A stretch of 64,000 nucleotides of DNA from Bacteroidota bacterium (GTDB lineage: Bacteria > Bacteroidota > Bacteroidia > Chitinophagales > Chitinophagaceae). Below are positions 20,354 to 28,799 of the stretch, in pieces. The notes below the pieces were generated by a model. The model made no database searches and had not been told where the DNA came from. It saw only the letters and a program-made list of their open reading frames with translations. Position numbers and translations under genes: made by a program. Every line of letters begins with the position of its first letter. The first letter of the stretch is position 1. Where the stretch lies: contig JAIUNW010000009.1 in assembly GCA_020161535.1 (NCBI GenBank), positions 62,001 through 126,000 on the forward strand, in the 5' to 3' direction.

Positions 20354-20701
20354 ATGAAAGCAACAGACGACCTGCAGGTAAGGTGGTGGAACCTGGAAGC
20401 CAGGCTGGTGGAGCGTTTTGGTAAAAAACCCGACCTCGAAACCGTGTTGTTTCTGGTTGGCATTCAGGAGTTTGGCGAAATACGTGAATCCTTCAGCAAA
20501 GAACAGAAACAAGACCTGATGCATATTGCCGTTTGTTCTCTACTGTCGCAAAGTGGCTATTATGAACTAGAGGGTACCGATGCCGATGGCTGGCCGCATT
20601 TTAAGCAGCTAAAAGCCTTGCCTGCATACAACCCCATCGAACAGGAGTTATTCATCAAAGACCATGTATTATTGTATTTCGATAAGATTGGCTTCAAATG
20701 A
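20354..20701 (+). CDS. Conserved protein of unknown function
   Basis: 115 residues, soluble and mostly helical, rich in Glu, Leu and aromatics (VRWWNLEARLVERFGKKPDLETVLFLVGIQEFGE). No known domain was recognised. It overlaps the following cyclophilin gene by ATGA, so the two are co-translated. The divergent promoter is shared with serS. Its composition matches the core genome. Confidence 0.75.
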   Translation: MKATDDLQVRWWNLEARLVERFGKKPDLETVLFLVGIQEFGEIRESFSKEQKQDLMHIAVCSLLSQSGYYELEGTDADGWPHFKQLKALPAYNPIEQELFIKDHVLLYFDKIGFK

Positions 20702-21393
20702 AACAAATCCTCCTCCTGCTGGCGATCGTTGGTCTGGCCGCCTGCAATCCGCGCATAAGCGGCACCGTTAGAAAGAACGACCTGCGCAAAGATGTGTTGC
20801 TGCAAACCAGCAAAGGTGATATCCGCCTGCGCCTCTTTGACGAAACACCCTTGCACCGAAACAACTTTTTGCAATTGGTGAAAGATGGCTTTTACGATAG
20901 TGTACTGTTTCATCGGGTGATCAATCACTTCATGGTACAAGCAGGCGATCCAACCAGCAAGAACGCCAGCGATACCACCGATCTGGGCGAGGGCGACAAA
21001 CCCTATACCATTCCCGCCGAGTTCCGTCCCACACTTTTTCACCGCAAAGGGGTGCTGGCGGCAGCCCGACAGGGCGACGATACCAACCCCGAGCGTGCCA
21101 GCAGCGGCTCGCAGTTTTACATCGTGCAGGGAAAGATTTTTACCGACGCCGGGCTCGACTCGGTTGAAACTTTCCGCCTGAAAGGCCGCAAAATTCCACC
21201 CGAACAGCGGGCGGTTTACAAAACCATTGGTGGCACTCCGCACCTCGACCAAACCTATACTGTTTATGGAGAGGTGATTAGCGGATTGGCGGTGGTGGAT
21301 AGCATCGCGGCGGTGCCGACGACCGGCCGATCGGGGGGCGACCGGCCGGTGCAGCCGGTAAGAATCGTCCGGGCGCGACTGATCCAACGTTAA
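20698..21393 (+). CDS. Cyclophilin-type peptidyl-prolyl isomerase, lipoprotein
   Basis: 231 residues with a lipoprotein leader (LLLAIVGLAAC, lipobox LAAC with Cys16). The cyclophilin domain follows: DIRLRLFDETPLHRNNFLQLV, FYDSVLFHRVINHFMVQAGDP with the catalytic Arg, ASSGSQFYIVQG, and LDQTYTVYGEVISGLAVVD. It probably assists protein folding in the periplasm, anchored to a membrane. An insertion between the FYIVQG and YTVYGEV motifs is longer than in minimal cyclophilins. Confidence 0.9.
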   Translation: MKQILLLLAIVGLAACNPRISGTVRKNDLRKDVLLQTSKGDIRLRLFDETPLHRNNFLQLVKDGFYDSVLFHRVINHFMVQAGDPTSKNASDTTDLGEGDKPYTIPAEFRPTLFHRKGVLAAARQGDDTNPERASSGSQFYIVQGKIFTDAGLDSVETFRLKGRKIPPEQRAVYKTIGGTPHLDQTYTVYGEVISGLAVVDSIAAVPTTGRSGGDRPVQPVRIVRARLIQR

Positions 21394-21432
21394 ATCCCAA
21401 TAGATTTCACATATTTGCAAAAATTTCCCGCA

Positions 21433-21810
21433 ATGAACCTACCAGCCAATTTACGCTACACCAAAGACCATGAGTGGATCAGCCTCGAAGGAAACACCGC
21501 TACCATCGGCATTACCGACTTCGCCCAGGGCGAATTGGGTGATATCGTGTACGTAGAAATCGAAACGGTAGGTAAAAGCCTGGAAGCAGAGGCTGTTTTT
21601 GGCACGGTTGAAGCCGTGAAAACGGTGAGCGACCTGTTTCTGCCCATCGCCGGAACGGTTACTGAAGTAAACCCCGCATTGGCAGGCAGTCCCGAGCTGG
21701 TTAACAGCGACCCGTACGGCCAGGGCTGGATGATCAAAATGACCGTAAACAATCCGGCCGACGTTAACGCGTTATTGAGTGCCGAAGCATATCAGTCGCT
21801 GATAGGCTAA
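21433..21810 (+). CDS. gcvH: Glycine cleavage system H protein
   Basis: 125 residues from ATG 21433 (an in-frame TTG at 21415 overlaps a CATATTTG promoter-like box and is not preferred). It carries the lipoyl arm that shuttles the aminomethyl group between the P, T and L proteins. The lipoylated lysine is Lys63 in [12 protein letters not shown]. The N-terminus RYTKDHEWI and the ending are typical. The other gcv genes are not nearby. Confidence 0.95.
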   Translation: MNLPANLRYTKDHEWISLEGNTATIGITDFAQGELGDIVYVEIETVGKSLEAEAVFGTVEAVKTVSDLFLPIAGTVTEVNPALAGSPELVNSDPYGQGWMIKMTVNNPADVNALLSAEAYQSLIG

Positions 21811-21824
21811 AACGGACCCCAAAC

Positions 21825-22247
21825 ATGTTTTCATTTTTCCGCAAAGCCTGGATACCGATAAGTTGGTTGCTGGCTTCGCACCTGGCAACTTTATGGCCCA
21901 AAGACAAAATGCCGGATGAAAAGATCGAATGGTTTCCGCATTTTGACAAACTGGTCCATTTCAGTATTTATTTCGGCATGGTGTTCTCCGTATTGGCCTG
22001 GCTGCTGCTAAACGGGAAAATAAATGCCCAAAAAAAATGGGCTTGGGGATTCCTTGTACTCGGTTTCGCTATACTGGATGGCTACCTGGTAGAGATACTA
22101 CAACGCATGCCATTCATTCACCGCGATTATGACCTGGAAGATGTTGTGTTTGACGCCGTTGGCGCAGTTGCCGGTTTATTGGTGGTGATGTGGTTTCAGG
22201 TTTGGTTTTGGGCAAAAGAAAAGCCCCTGTGGAAACAGGGGCCGTAA
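21825..22247 (+). CDS. VanZ-like membrane protein
   Basis: 140 residues with four hydrophobic segments. It shows the VanZ pattern: a polar PHFDKLVHFSIYFG motif after the first helix, then DGYLVEILQRM and the conserved RDYDLEDVVFDAVGAVAG before the last helix. VanZ-family proteins are linked to teicoplanin resistance in enterococci, but most homologues have unknown roles. It starts 14 bp after gcvH, probably co-transcribed. A GC-rich hairpin overlaps its stop. Confidence 0.8.
   Translation: MFSFFRKAWIPISWLLASHLATLWPKDKMPDEKIEWFPHFDKLVHFSIYFGMVFSVLAWLLLNGKINAQKKWAWGFLVLGFAILDGYLVEILQRMPFIHRDYDLEDVVFDAVGAVAGLLVVMWFQVWFWAKEKPLWKQGP
22223..22242 (+). terminator. Hairpin overlapping the VanZ gene stop
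   Basis: GCCCCTGT-GGAA-ACAGGGGC, an 8-bp perfect stem with a tetraloop. No T tract follows, so termination is uncertain; it may instead stabilise the 3' end. Confidence 0.5.
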
Positions 22248-22602
22248 CCAAAACTAACTGCTTATGAGAAAATTGACTGCTTATGTGAGAGTCAAAAAAT
22301 TAAATCGTGTTTACTTATATAACGCAAAAGCGTTGCCAAAAGTGTGAAGCCGAACGTTAAAGAACTTTGAAATTTACCTTTCCCCACATTTTCACTCGAT
22401 CAACTCCTTCCATACAAAGAAACGAAGCCTTTCAAATATGCAATGTTTAAATGGGGTTATTTTTAAAATAATTAACAGCGAAACCTGCCTGCATACAAGT
22501 TTCGCCCTGCTTATATTAGAAATCTACCCGCTTCCGGGTATTGGTGATATAAAAGAAAAATCGTAAATACGAAAAGGGCTGTTTGACCTGTTGAATCTAC
22601 CA
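22248..22602. other. 355-bp intergenic region
   Basis: It lies between convergent VanZ and prfA genes and is AT-richer than its surroundings. It holds a direct repeat of ACTGCTTATG at 22256 and 22275, a small stem AACGC-AAAA-GCGTT near 22320, and a possible 27-codon basic ORF (22264-22347, start MRKLTAYVRVKK). No convincing gene or RNA was identified. Confidence 0.4.
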
Positions 22603-23667
22603 TCAAGACTGTGCGGTCATCTTCTCTGCATTCTCTGCAAATTGCAATTGATCAATAAATTCCTGGATGTCGCCATTCATGACCGTATCGAGGTTGTACA
22701 CGGTCAAATTAATGCGGTGATCTGTCACCCGTCCCTGCGGATAATTATAGGTTCTGATCTTTGCGCTGCGGTCGCCGCTGCTCACCAGGCTCTTCCGATG
22801 CCTTGAAATTTCTTCTTCCTGTTTACGCACCTGTTCTTCGTACAATTTGGTACGCAGCATCTGCATGGCTTTTTCGCGGTTGGCCAACTGGGTACGTTCT
22901 GTTTGACAAATCACCACGGTGCCCGTGGGAATATGGGTGAGCATCACCTTGGTTTCAACCTTGTTTACGTTTTGTCCGCCGGCACCCCCACTTCGCGCCG
23001 TTTCCATCTTTACATCCGCATCCCTGATCTCCACATCCACTTCTTCGGCCTCGGGCATTACGGCCACGGTAGCCGCACTGGTATGCACGCGACCGCTCGC
23101 TTCGGTAGCCGGCACCCGCTGCACGCGGTGAACGCCGCTTTCAAATTTCATGGTGCCGTATACATCGTCGCCAATCACTTCCACATTCACTTCTTTATAG
23201 CCGCCTACGGTGCCCTCGCTTTCACTCAGGATGGCCGTTTTCCAGCCCCGGCTGTTGCAATAGCGCAAATACATATTCAGTAGGTTGCCGGCAAACAAAG
23301 AAGCTTCATCGCCACCGGTACCGGCCCTGATTTCAAGAATGGCATTTTTTTCATCCTGCGGGTCTTTGGGGATCAACATTTGGCGGATGGCTGCCGCTTG
23401 CTTTTCTTCGTCTTCTTCCAGTTGCGGTAGTTCCTCTTTGGCGAGTTCGCGCAACTCCTCATCATCGCCCTGCAGCGCATCGCGATAAGATTTGATATCG
23501 CTGGTGAGCCCCTGGTATTTTTTGTAGGCCTGCACAATCTTCTCCAGGTTGCGATATTCCTTGCTCAGCGCACTGAACTTTTTGTTGTCAGCAACGATCT
23601 CCGGGTTGGTGAGCGCCACGCCCAGGTCGTTGAATCTCGCCGTTATCGCATCCAGTTTATCAATCAT
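22603..23667 (-). CDS. prfA: Peptide chain release factor 1
   Basis: 354 residues, standard for RF1, which reads UAA and UAG. The stop-codon recognition tripeptide PAT is at 186-188 (the RF1 form, not RF2 SPF). The hydrolysis motif GGQ is at 230-232 in [14 protein letters not shown]. It is monocistronic, divergent from the amidohydrolase gene across 69 bp. Confidence 0.96.
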   Translation of the reverse strand: MIDKLDAITARFNDLGVALTNPEIVADNKKFSALSKEYRNLEKIVQAYKKYQGLTSDIKSYRDALQGDDEELRELAKEELPQLEEDEEKQAAAIRQMLIPKDPQDEKNAILEIRAGTGGDEASLFAGNLLNMYLRYCNSRGWKTAILSESEGTVGGYKEVNVEVIGDDVYGTMKFESGVHRVQRVPATEASGRVHTSAATVAVMPEAEEVDVEIRDADVKMETARSGGAGGQNVNKVETKVMLTHIPTGTVVICQTERTQLANREKAMQMLRTKLYEEQVRKQEEEISRHRKSLVSSGDRSAKIRTYNYPQGRVTDHRINLTVYNLDTVMNGDIQEFIDQLQFAENAEKMTAQS

Positions 23668-23736
23668 ACTGCTAATTTACTTTCCCCATAGCTTTGCAGG
23701 CAGCTATAAAGGCGTGCAAAATTAACAGAATTAACC

Positions 23737-24882
23737 GTGGGAATCAGAAAATTCAGGCCCGACAGGCTTTTCGACGGAAAACAATTTACCCCCCCGGGCG
23801 CCGTACTCGTATGCGACGAAACCGGGCGGGTGCTTGACATCCTGACAGAAGAAGCGGCTGGTGCAGGCGCCGCCGACGTTGAAGTGCTGCCAGGCATTTT
23901 GCTGCCGGGACTCATCAACTGCCACTGCCACCTCGAACTCAGCCACTTAAAAGGCCGTGTTCCGGAAAACACCGGTATGGTGCCCTTTCTGCTAGCCGTG
24001 ATGCAGCGCCGTTTTGACGGGCCAGACCTGATCTTCGAAGCGATGCAAGCCGCCGACCAGGCCATGTACGAAAGCGGCATTGTAGCGGTGGGCGATATCT
24101 GCAATACCAGCAATAGTGTGGCGGTGAAAAAACAAAGCCGGATGAACTATGTCAATTTTATTGAGGTCAGCGGATTTGTTCCTTCGGGTGCGCATAACCG
24201 TTATGAACAGGCGCAGTCGGTATTAAAAGCATTTGAATCATTTACCAACCCCAGTATCGTGCCGCATGCACCTTATTCGGTATCGCGTGAATTATTTTCA
24301 TTGCTGCCAGCAGCAGCCGTCAGCACCATGCACAACCAGGAGAGCCCCGAAGAAAATGAATTTTTCCTGGCGGGCAGTGGCCCTTTCAACGACCTATACA
24401 AAGCCATTGGTGTAGATATCGGCTTTTTTTCGCCGCCGCATACAACCAGTCTGCAAGCCGTGCTCCCCTATTTGCCGAAAGCCGGCAACATGATCCTGGT
24501 ACACAATACAGAAACCAGCACCAACGATATTTTTGCCTGGCAACAGTTGTCCGCCTTACCAAGGCCCTGGTTCTGCCTTTGTGTGCGCGCCAATCAATAC
24601 ATTAATAGTAGCCTGCCGCCGGTTGATTTGTTGCAGAACAGTGGCCATGGGCTTGTGTTGGGCACCGACAGCCTGGCCTCAAACCATTCGCTCGACCTGA
24701 TGGCCGAAGTATTTACCTTGCTGAATCATTTTCCTGAATTACCGCTCGAACGTGTTCTACATTGGGCAACGCTTGCGGGCGCTGAGGCCCTAGGACTGGA
24801 TCAGTATTTGGGTAGTTTTGTCAAAGGGAAAAAACCCGGCCTGGTTTTATTGCAGGGCCAGCGCTCGAAAAGAATTTTATGA
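23737..24882 (+). CDS. Amidohydrolase-family deaminase (MqnX-like candidate)
   Basis: 381 residues from a GTG start. It has the metal-dependent amidohydrolase pattern: the HxH pair in PGLINCHCHLELSHLKG near residue 70, a later His in MHNQESPEEN near 205, and GTDSLASNHSLD near 310. The arrangement resembles cytosine deaminase/chlorohydrolase relatives, including aminodeoxyfutalosine deaminase of the alternative menaquinone route. No other futalosine-pathway gene is in the window, so the substrate is unproven. The next reading frame starts over its stop codon. Confidence 0.75.
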   Translation: MGIRKFRPDRLFDGKQFTPPGAVLVCDETGRVLDILTEEAAGAGAADVEVLPGILLPGLINCHCHLELSHLKGRVPENTGMVPFLLAVMQRRFDGPDLIFEAMQAADQAMYESGIVAVGDICNTSNSVAVKKQSRMNYVNFIEVSGFVPSGAHNRYEQAQSVLKAFESFTNPSIVPHAPYSVSRELFSLLPAAAVSTMHNQESPEENEFFLAGSGPFNDLYKAIGVDIGFFSPPHTTSLQAVLPYLPKAGNMILVHNTETSTNDIFAWQQLSALPRPWFCLCVRANQYINSSLPPVDLLQNSGHGLVLGTDSLASNHSLDLMAEVFTLLNHFPELPLERVLHWATLAGAEALGLDQYLGSFVKGKKPGLVLLQGQRSKRIL

Positions 24883-24947
24883 ATGCACCCATACTGCTGA
24901 TCGACGACGAAGAAAACCCGTCTAAAAAAATTGCGCGCCGCTTATGA
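24879..24947 (+). pseudogene. 5' remnant of a response-regulator-like gene
   Basis: An ATG overlapping the amidohydrolase stop opens a frame reading MNAPILLIDDEENPSKKIARRL, then stops. The first 12 residues look like the start of a response-regulator receiver domain (ILLIDDEE); nothing more of that domain follows. The rest appears lost at the deletion junction with the porin fragment downstream. Confidence 0.45.
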
Positions 24948-24954
24948 AACAGTT

Positions 24955-25343
24955 TATCGCGGCGCTGGCGAATCTATCACAACATCTTCGCCCGCTGGCA
25001 GCCGACAGAAAAATGGGGTTTGCTGACTGGTTTTGATATCGGCTCAGAGCAAAAAGAAAAAAACAGCAAGTCTTATACCCAATGGTTTAGTCCGGTGATC
25101 GTTGCGCGATTCAAGCCAAATGAGAAATGGGCTTTTGCGGCACGAGGCGAATACTATCGCGATAAATATGGCGTACTCATTTATTTGCCAGTGCCAGGTG
25201 GTTTCAGTACGGTCGGTTATTCGGCCAATGTCGACTACGCACCACTAAGCAACTTACTACTACGGTTAGAGGCACGCCAATGGCATACACAGCACTACAA
25301 AAAATATCCCTCGCTCACGCTGGCCCTTGCTTTCAGTTTGTAA
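24955..25343 (+). pseudogene. 3' remnant of an outer-membrane porin-like gene
   Basis: The frame reads RIYHNIFARWQPTEKWGLL from about 24963, then continues 107 residues to a stop at 25343, ending LTLALAFSL. The amphipathic strands, WSP-type turns (QWFSPVIVARFKPNEKW) and C-terminal aromatic/hydrophobic end are those of a beta-barrel porin (OmpL/BBP2-like). No start, signal peptide or N-terminal strands remain, so this is a C-terminal fragment. Confidence 0.6.
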
Positions 25344-25411
25344 ATTTTTCAATGGGTGTTTTCACTGCATGTAAACAGTAGCTACACTTGGGGTTGGCTC
25401 TGCCAAAATAA

Positions 25412-26149
25412 TCAAAGCACTTCCTGCAATACCTGCAAAGAACGCAACTGACCAAACTCCGATACCTGTGCTGCATAATATTGTCCAATCGATTGCAACA
25501 GGTAGCGACGAGTAGCGCCATTCAGCAATACTTCCGACAATTCTGCAGGTTGCATCACGCGCAGCAATTGCGCGATCACTTCGCTATGCGTCGCATCCAG
25601 GTATTGGGGATGATCTGGTAGCCGGCTGGTAAATACACCCTCGCGCAGATCAAGTATGTTGTTCACCTGGTTGAATGTATCTGGAATGCGAAACCCGAAA
25701 AAATTGGCGACTTGCAGGGCATAGAAGAGGGGAAAATTGGCAACAACCTGGGCAGAAGCCTGGTCAAGCGCCAGCAGGGCATCTTCGGTAAAAGCAAAAA
25801 GCGCCTGGTTTTCTTCCGGCTGTTTGAGGCACTTATACAATAGTTCTACCATGAAAGTGGCTACCGAAGCTTTGAAAATATCGCTGTAGATATGCGTGTA
25901 GAGACTGGACCAGCGGTATTCCTTAATCCTTTGTAAATTTTTCTGGTCCTGGTGATAAACAATGAGGTCGAGCAAGGCAGCCGGTTGGAAAGGGTTACCT
26001 TTGGCACCTGTTTTTTTAGACTGGCTGCGAACCCCGTTGACGAGATAGGATTGCAACCCGAATAATTCTGTGAACACCGATACGATCAAACTGGTTTCAC
26101 CATACTTGACCGATCGCAACACGATCCCTTTGGTATGGTGTACGTTCAT
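25412..26149 (-). CDS. recO: DNA repair protein RecO
   Basis: 245 residues. RecO loads RecA on gapped DNA with RecR. The N-terminal OB fold is recognisable (KGIVLRSVKYGETSLIVSVFTELFG, then YLVNGVRS), followed by the helical domain. It is divergent from the MMPL exporter, and its TAAATTTG box lies 16 bases before the ATG. No adjacent rec genes were seen. Confidence 0.92.
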   Translation of the reverse strand: MNVHHTKGIVLRSVKYGETSLIVSVFTELFGLQSYLVNGVRSQSKKTGAKGNPFQPAALLDLIVYHQDQKNLQRIKEYRWSSLYTHIYSDIFKASVATFMVELLYKCLKQPEENQALFAFTEDALLALDQASAQVVANFPLFYALQVANFFGFRIPDTFNQVNNILDLREGVFTSRLPDHPQYLDATHSEVIAQLLRVMQPAELSEVLLNGATRRYLLQSIGQYYAAQVSEFGQLRSLQVLQEVL

Positions 26150-26165
26150 GCTGGTGGTTATCGGG

Positions 26166-26173
26166 CAAATTTA
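26166..26173 (-). promoter_or_regulatory. -7 box for recO
   Basis: TAAATTTG on the minus strand, 16 bases before the recO ATG. A weaker box (TTTCTTTG, 26195-26202) may serve the divergent exporter. Confidence 0.5.
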
Positions 26174-26224
26174 GATCAAACGGGCGAAAATGATTTTCTT
26201 TGCGTGCACTTAACCCGTAATAAT

Positions 26225-28564
26225 ATGTGGCTTTCTCTGGGCAAATTGATTCTCTGGTTCCGGATTCCCTTACTGATCATTTTATTATTGTCCAGCGCTT
26301 TTATGGCCTGGCATGCCGTCAAAGTGCAGATGAGCTATGAGTTTGCCAAAGCCATCCCCACCGATAACCCAAAGTACCAGGATTATTTGGCATTCAAAAA
26401 CAAGTTCGGTGAAGACGGGGGATTACTGGTGATTGGTGTGCAGACCGATCGCTTTTTTCAGGCACCCGTATTCAATGATTATACAAAACTCCAGAACGAC
26501 CTGAAGCAGTCCGACGGCGTCATGGAGATATTGAGCATACCAGGTGCTGTATCGCTCGCGAAAGACGATAGTAGTGAGCAACTTAAAGCCGTTCGTCTTT
26601 TTCCAACAGGTGAATTATCACAAACAGCTATTGATTCTGGCGCAAGCCGTTTCGAGCGATTGCCATTTTATCGCGGCATACTCTACAACCCACAAACCCA
26701 GGCCTACCTGATGGGGCTTTCGATCAATAAACAGATCATGGCCTCGCCCGCACGAACCAAAGTGGTCAACAATATTGTTCAGCAGGCCGAAGCCTTTGGA
26801 AAGAAACACCAGTTAGCCATGCACTACAGCGGGTTGCCGCTGATTCGCACCCAAATGGCTGATAAGATCGCCAAAGAAATGCGTTGGCTGCTGATAGGCT
26901 CCTTATTATTATCGGCTGTTATTTTGCTGGCTTTTTTCCGGAGCGTTAGCGCCATGTTGCTTTCACTTTCTGTGGTGATACTGGGCGTAATCTGGAGTGT
27001 TGGCACCATGCAACTATTCGATTACCGCATTACATTGTTGAATGCACTTATTCCCCCATTGATTGTGGTGATCGGCATTCCCAACTGCATTTATTTTCTC
27101 AACAAATTTCACCATGCTTACCTGGAAACAGGCGATAAAAAAGCGTCCATCGAAAAGATGGTAGAGAAAATGGGCATCGTTACCCTGTTCTGCAATATCG
27201 CCGCCGCCATTGGCTTTGCCGTATTTGCGCTGACAAAAAGTGCGATCCTCAAAGAATTTGGTGTGGTAGCCGGTATCAATATCTTATTGCTGTTTTTTAT
27301 CTCTCTGCTCCTCATCCCGACGGTGTTGAGTTTTTTGCCGGCACCCAAAGGGCGGCATACCCGTTATCTCGACAACAAATGGTTATTGAAAATATTGGAT
27401 AAACTGGAATTCTGGTCGTTGAACCATCGTCCGCTTATTTATGGTATAACAGCAATACTAACCATTGTTGCCCTGGCTGGAATGTTGCGACTCCGGTCAG
27501 AAGGTTATATTGTTGACGACCTGCCGAAAACAGATCGCATCTATGCCGATCTCAAATTTTTCGAAGAACATTTTAAAGGCGTGATGCCACTCGAAATTGT
27601 CATCGATACCAAACAGAAAAACGGGTTACGTAAAAACCCACTGCAACTGTTCACCCAAATCGATTCTTTGTCGCAGTACATCAGTGCCAATCCCAATATG
27701 GCGCGCCCACTCTCTATAGCCGAAGGCATCAAGTTTGCCAAGCAGGCTTATTACGAGGGCGACACCGCGAACTATTCGTTGCCCAACAGTTTTGACATTG
27801 GCTTTTTAGCAGGCTACCTGAACCTGCGCGGCTCATCCGCCGGCGGCGAAAAAAACCAATTGACCAAACTGGTCAGTTCATTTATGGATTCGGCCAAACA
27901 GGAAACCCGCATCAGTGTGAACATGAAAGACGTGGGCAGCATAAAACTACCCGAGATATTGGCGGGCATCAAACAAAAAACCGATCAATATTTCGACAGT
28001 AGTAAATATCGGGTAACCATGACCGGTAGTAGCATCACATTTCTAGAAGGTTCCAGTTTTATCATCAACGGATTGAAGGAAAGTATCTTCTGGGCTTTTT
28101 TGCTGATCGCGTTGTGTATGATCTACTTGTTTCGCTCCTTCCGCATTTTGCTCTGCTCACTGATTCCAAACTTGATTCCATTGGTGATCACCGCCGGTAT
28201 CATGGGCTGGACGGGCGTGGCGTTGAAACCATCTACCGTGCTGATTTTTAGTGTGGCCTTGGGCATTGCGATAGATATCACCATCCGCTTTCTGGTTAAT
28301 TACAAGCAGGAACAACAGTCAACGGGGAACGATCCCAAAGCCGTGGTGGTTAGTACCATTCATACCACCGGCATTAGTATCATTTACACCTCGTTGGTAT
28401 TGATAGCCGGTTTCGTGATTTTTTGCTTCAGCGGATTTGGTGGTACGCAATCGCTGGGTTGGTTAACATCGTTGACCCTGGTGGTGGCAACAGTAACCAA
28501 CCTGATATTGCTGCCTGCCTTGTTAATTGACCTCAGCCCAAAAAAGCAAATGCAGAAGCATTAA
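26225..28564 (+). CDS. MMPL/RND-family exporter
   Basis: 779 residues from ATG 26225; the frame is open from 26135, but that part overlaps recO's start and its promoter. It has the two-fold RND architecture: TM1 near residue 15-30, a periplasmic loop, six helices (~210-385), a second loop, and six more helices (~610-775). Repeated motifs such as VALGIAIDITIRF and LIPPLIVVIGIPNCIYF resemble sterol-sensing/MMPL transporters. The substrate is unknown; lipids or hopanoid-like molecules are possible. It is monocistronic. Confidence 0.88.
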   Translation: MWLSLGKLILWFRIPLLIILLLSSAFMAWHAVKVQMSYEFAKAIPTDNPKYQDYLAFKNKFGEDGGLLVIGVQTDRFFQAPVFNDYTKLQNDLKQSDGVMEILSIPGAVSLAKDDSSEQLKAVRLFPTGELSQTAIDSGASRFERLPFYRGILYNPQTQAYLMGLSINKQIMASPARTKVVNNIVQQAEAFGKKHQLAMHYSGLPLIRTQMADKIAKEMRWLLIGSLLLSAVILLAFFRSVSAMLLSLSVVILGVIWSVGTMQLFDYRITLLNALIPPLIVVIGIPNCIYFLNKFHHAYLETGDKKASIEKMVEKMGIVTLFCNIAAAIGFAVFALTKSAILKEFGVVAGINILLLFFISLLLIPTVLSFLPAPKGRHTRYLDNKWLLKILDKLEFWSLNHRPLIYGITAILTIVALAGMLRLRSEGYIVDDLPKTDRIYADLKFFEEHFKGVMPLEIVIDTKQKNGLRKNPLQLFTQIDSLSQYISANPNMARPLSIAEGIKFAKQAYYEGDTANYSLPNSFDIGFLAGYLNLRGSSAGGEKNQLTKLVSSFMDSAKQETRISVNMKDVGSIKLPEILAGIKQKTDQYFDSSKYRVTMTGSSITFLEGSSFIINGLKESIFWAFLLIALCMIYLFRSFRILLCSLIPNLIPLVITAGIMGWTGVALKPSTVLIFSVALGIAIDITIRFLVNYKQEQQSTGNDPKAVVVSTIHTTGISIIYTSLVLIAGFVIFCFSGFGGTQSLGWLTSLTLVVATVTNLILLPALLIDLSPKKQMQKH

Positions 28565-28620
28565 AAGCCAATTAATATATGGCTCTTATCAAATTTTTAC
28601 CCGAATAAATATTGCAAGTA

Positions 28621-28752
28621 CTAACCAACTAGATGTCTTTGTTTCAGTACTTTATACGTTGCGTAAAAATCGTGCTGCCACAGATCCATTAAACGCTGAT
28701 TAAAGAGCAGCAACTGCCCCCAATCGGCCAAGTTCTCATGTGCAAAGCGCAT
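28621..28752 (-). CDS. Possible 43-residue ORF or gene fragment
   Basis: An open frame beginning MRFAHENLADWGQLLLFNQR and ending at a TAG. The composition (Trp, Tyr, His, Leu) looks protein-like rather than random, but no family was recognised and no start signal was seen. An in-frame stop lies 12 bp upstream, so it is either a complete microprotein or a fragment. Its first codons include half of the inverted repeat that spans the SusC start. Confidence 0.3.
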   Translation of the reverse strand: MRFAHENLADWGQLLLFNQRLMDLWQHDFYATYKVLKQRHLVG

Positions 28753-28799
28753 AATAACATTTCGTTATTTCAGGCTCTGTAAAAAATTGCACATGAGAA
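28733..28799. repeat. Nested inverted repeats over the SusC start codon
   Basis: TTCTCATGTGCAA (28733-28745) and its exact reverse complement TTGCACATGAGAA (28787-28799) form 13-bp arms. Inside is a second pair, AATAAC/GTTATT (28753-28758, 28764-28769). The SusC ATG (28793) lies in the right arm. Confidence 0.75.

Noticed and set aside
20305..20463. 53-residue N-terminal extension of serS
   Set aside because: It covers the divergent promoter and the start of the neighbouring gene and has no seryl-tRNA synthetase sequence.
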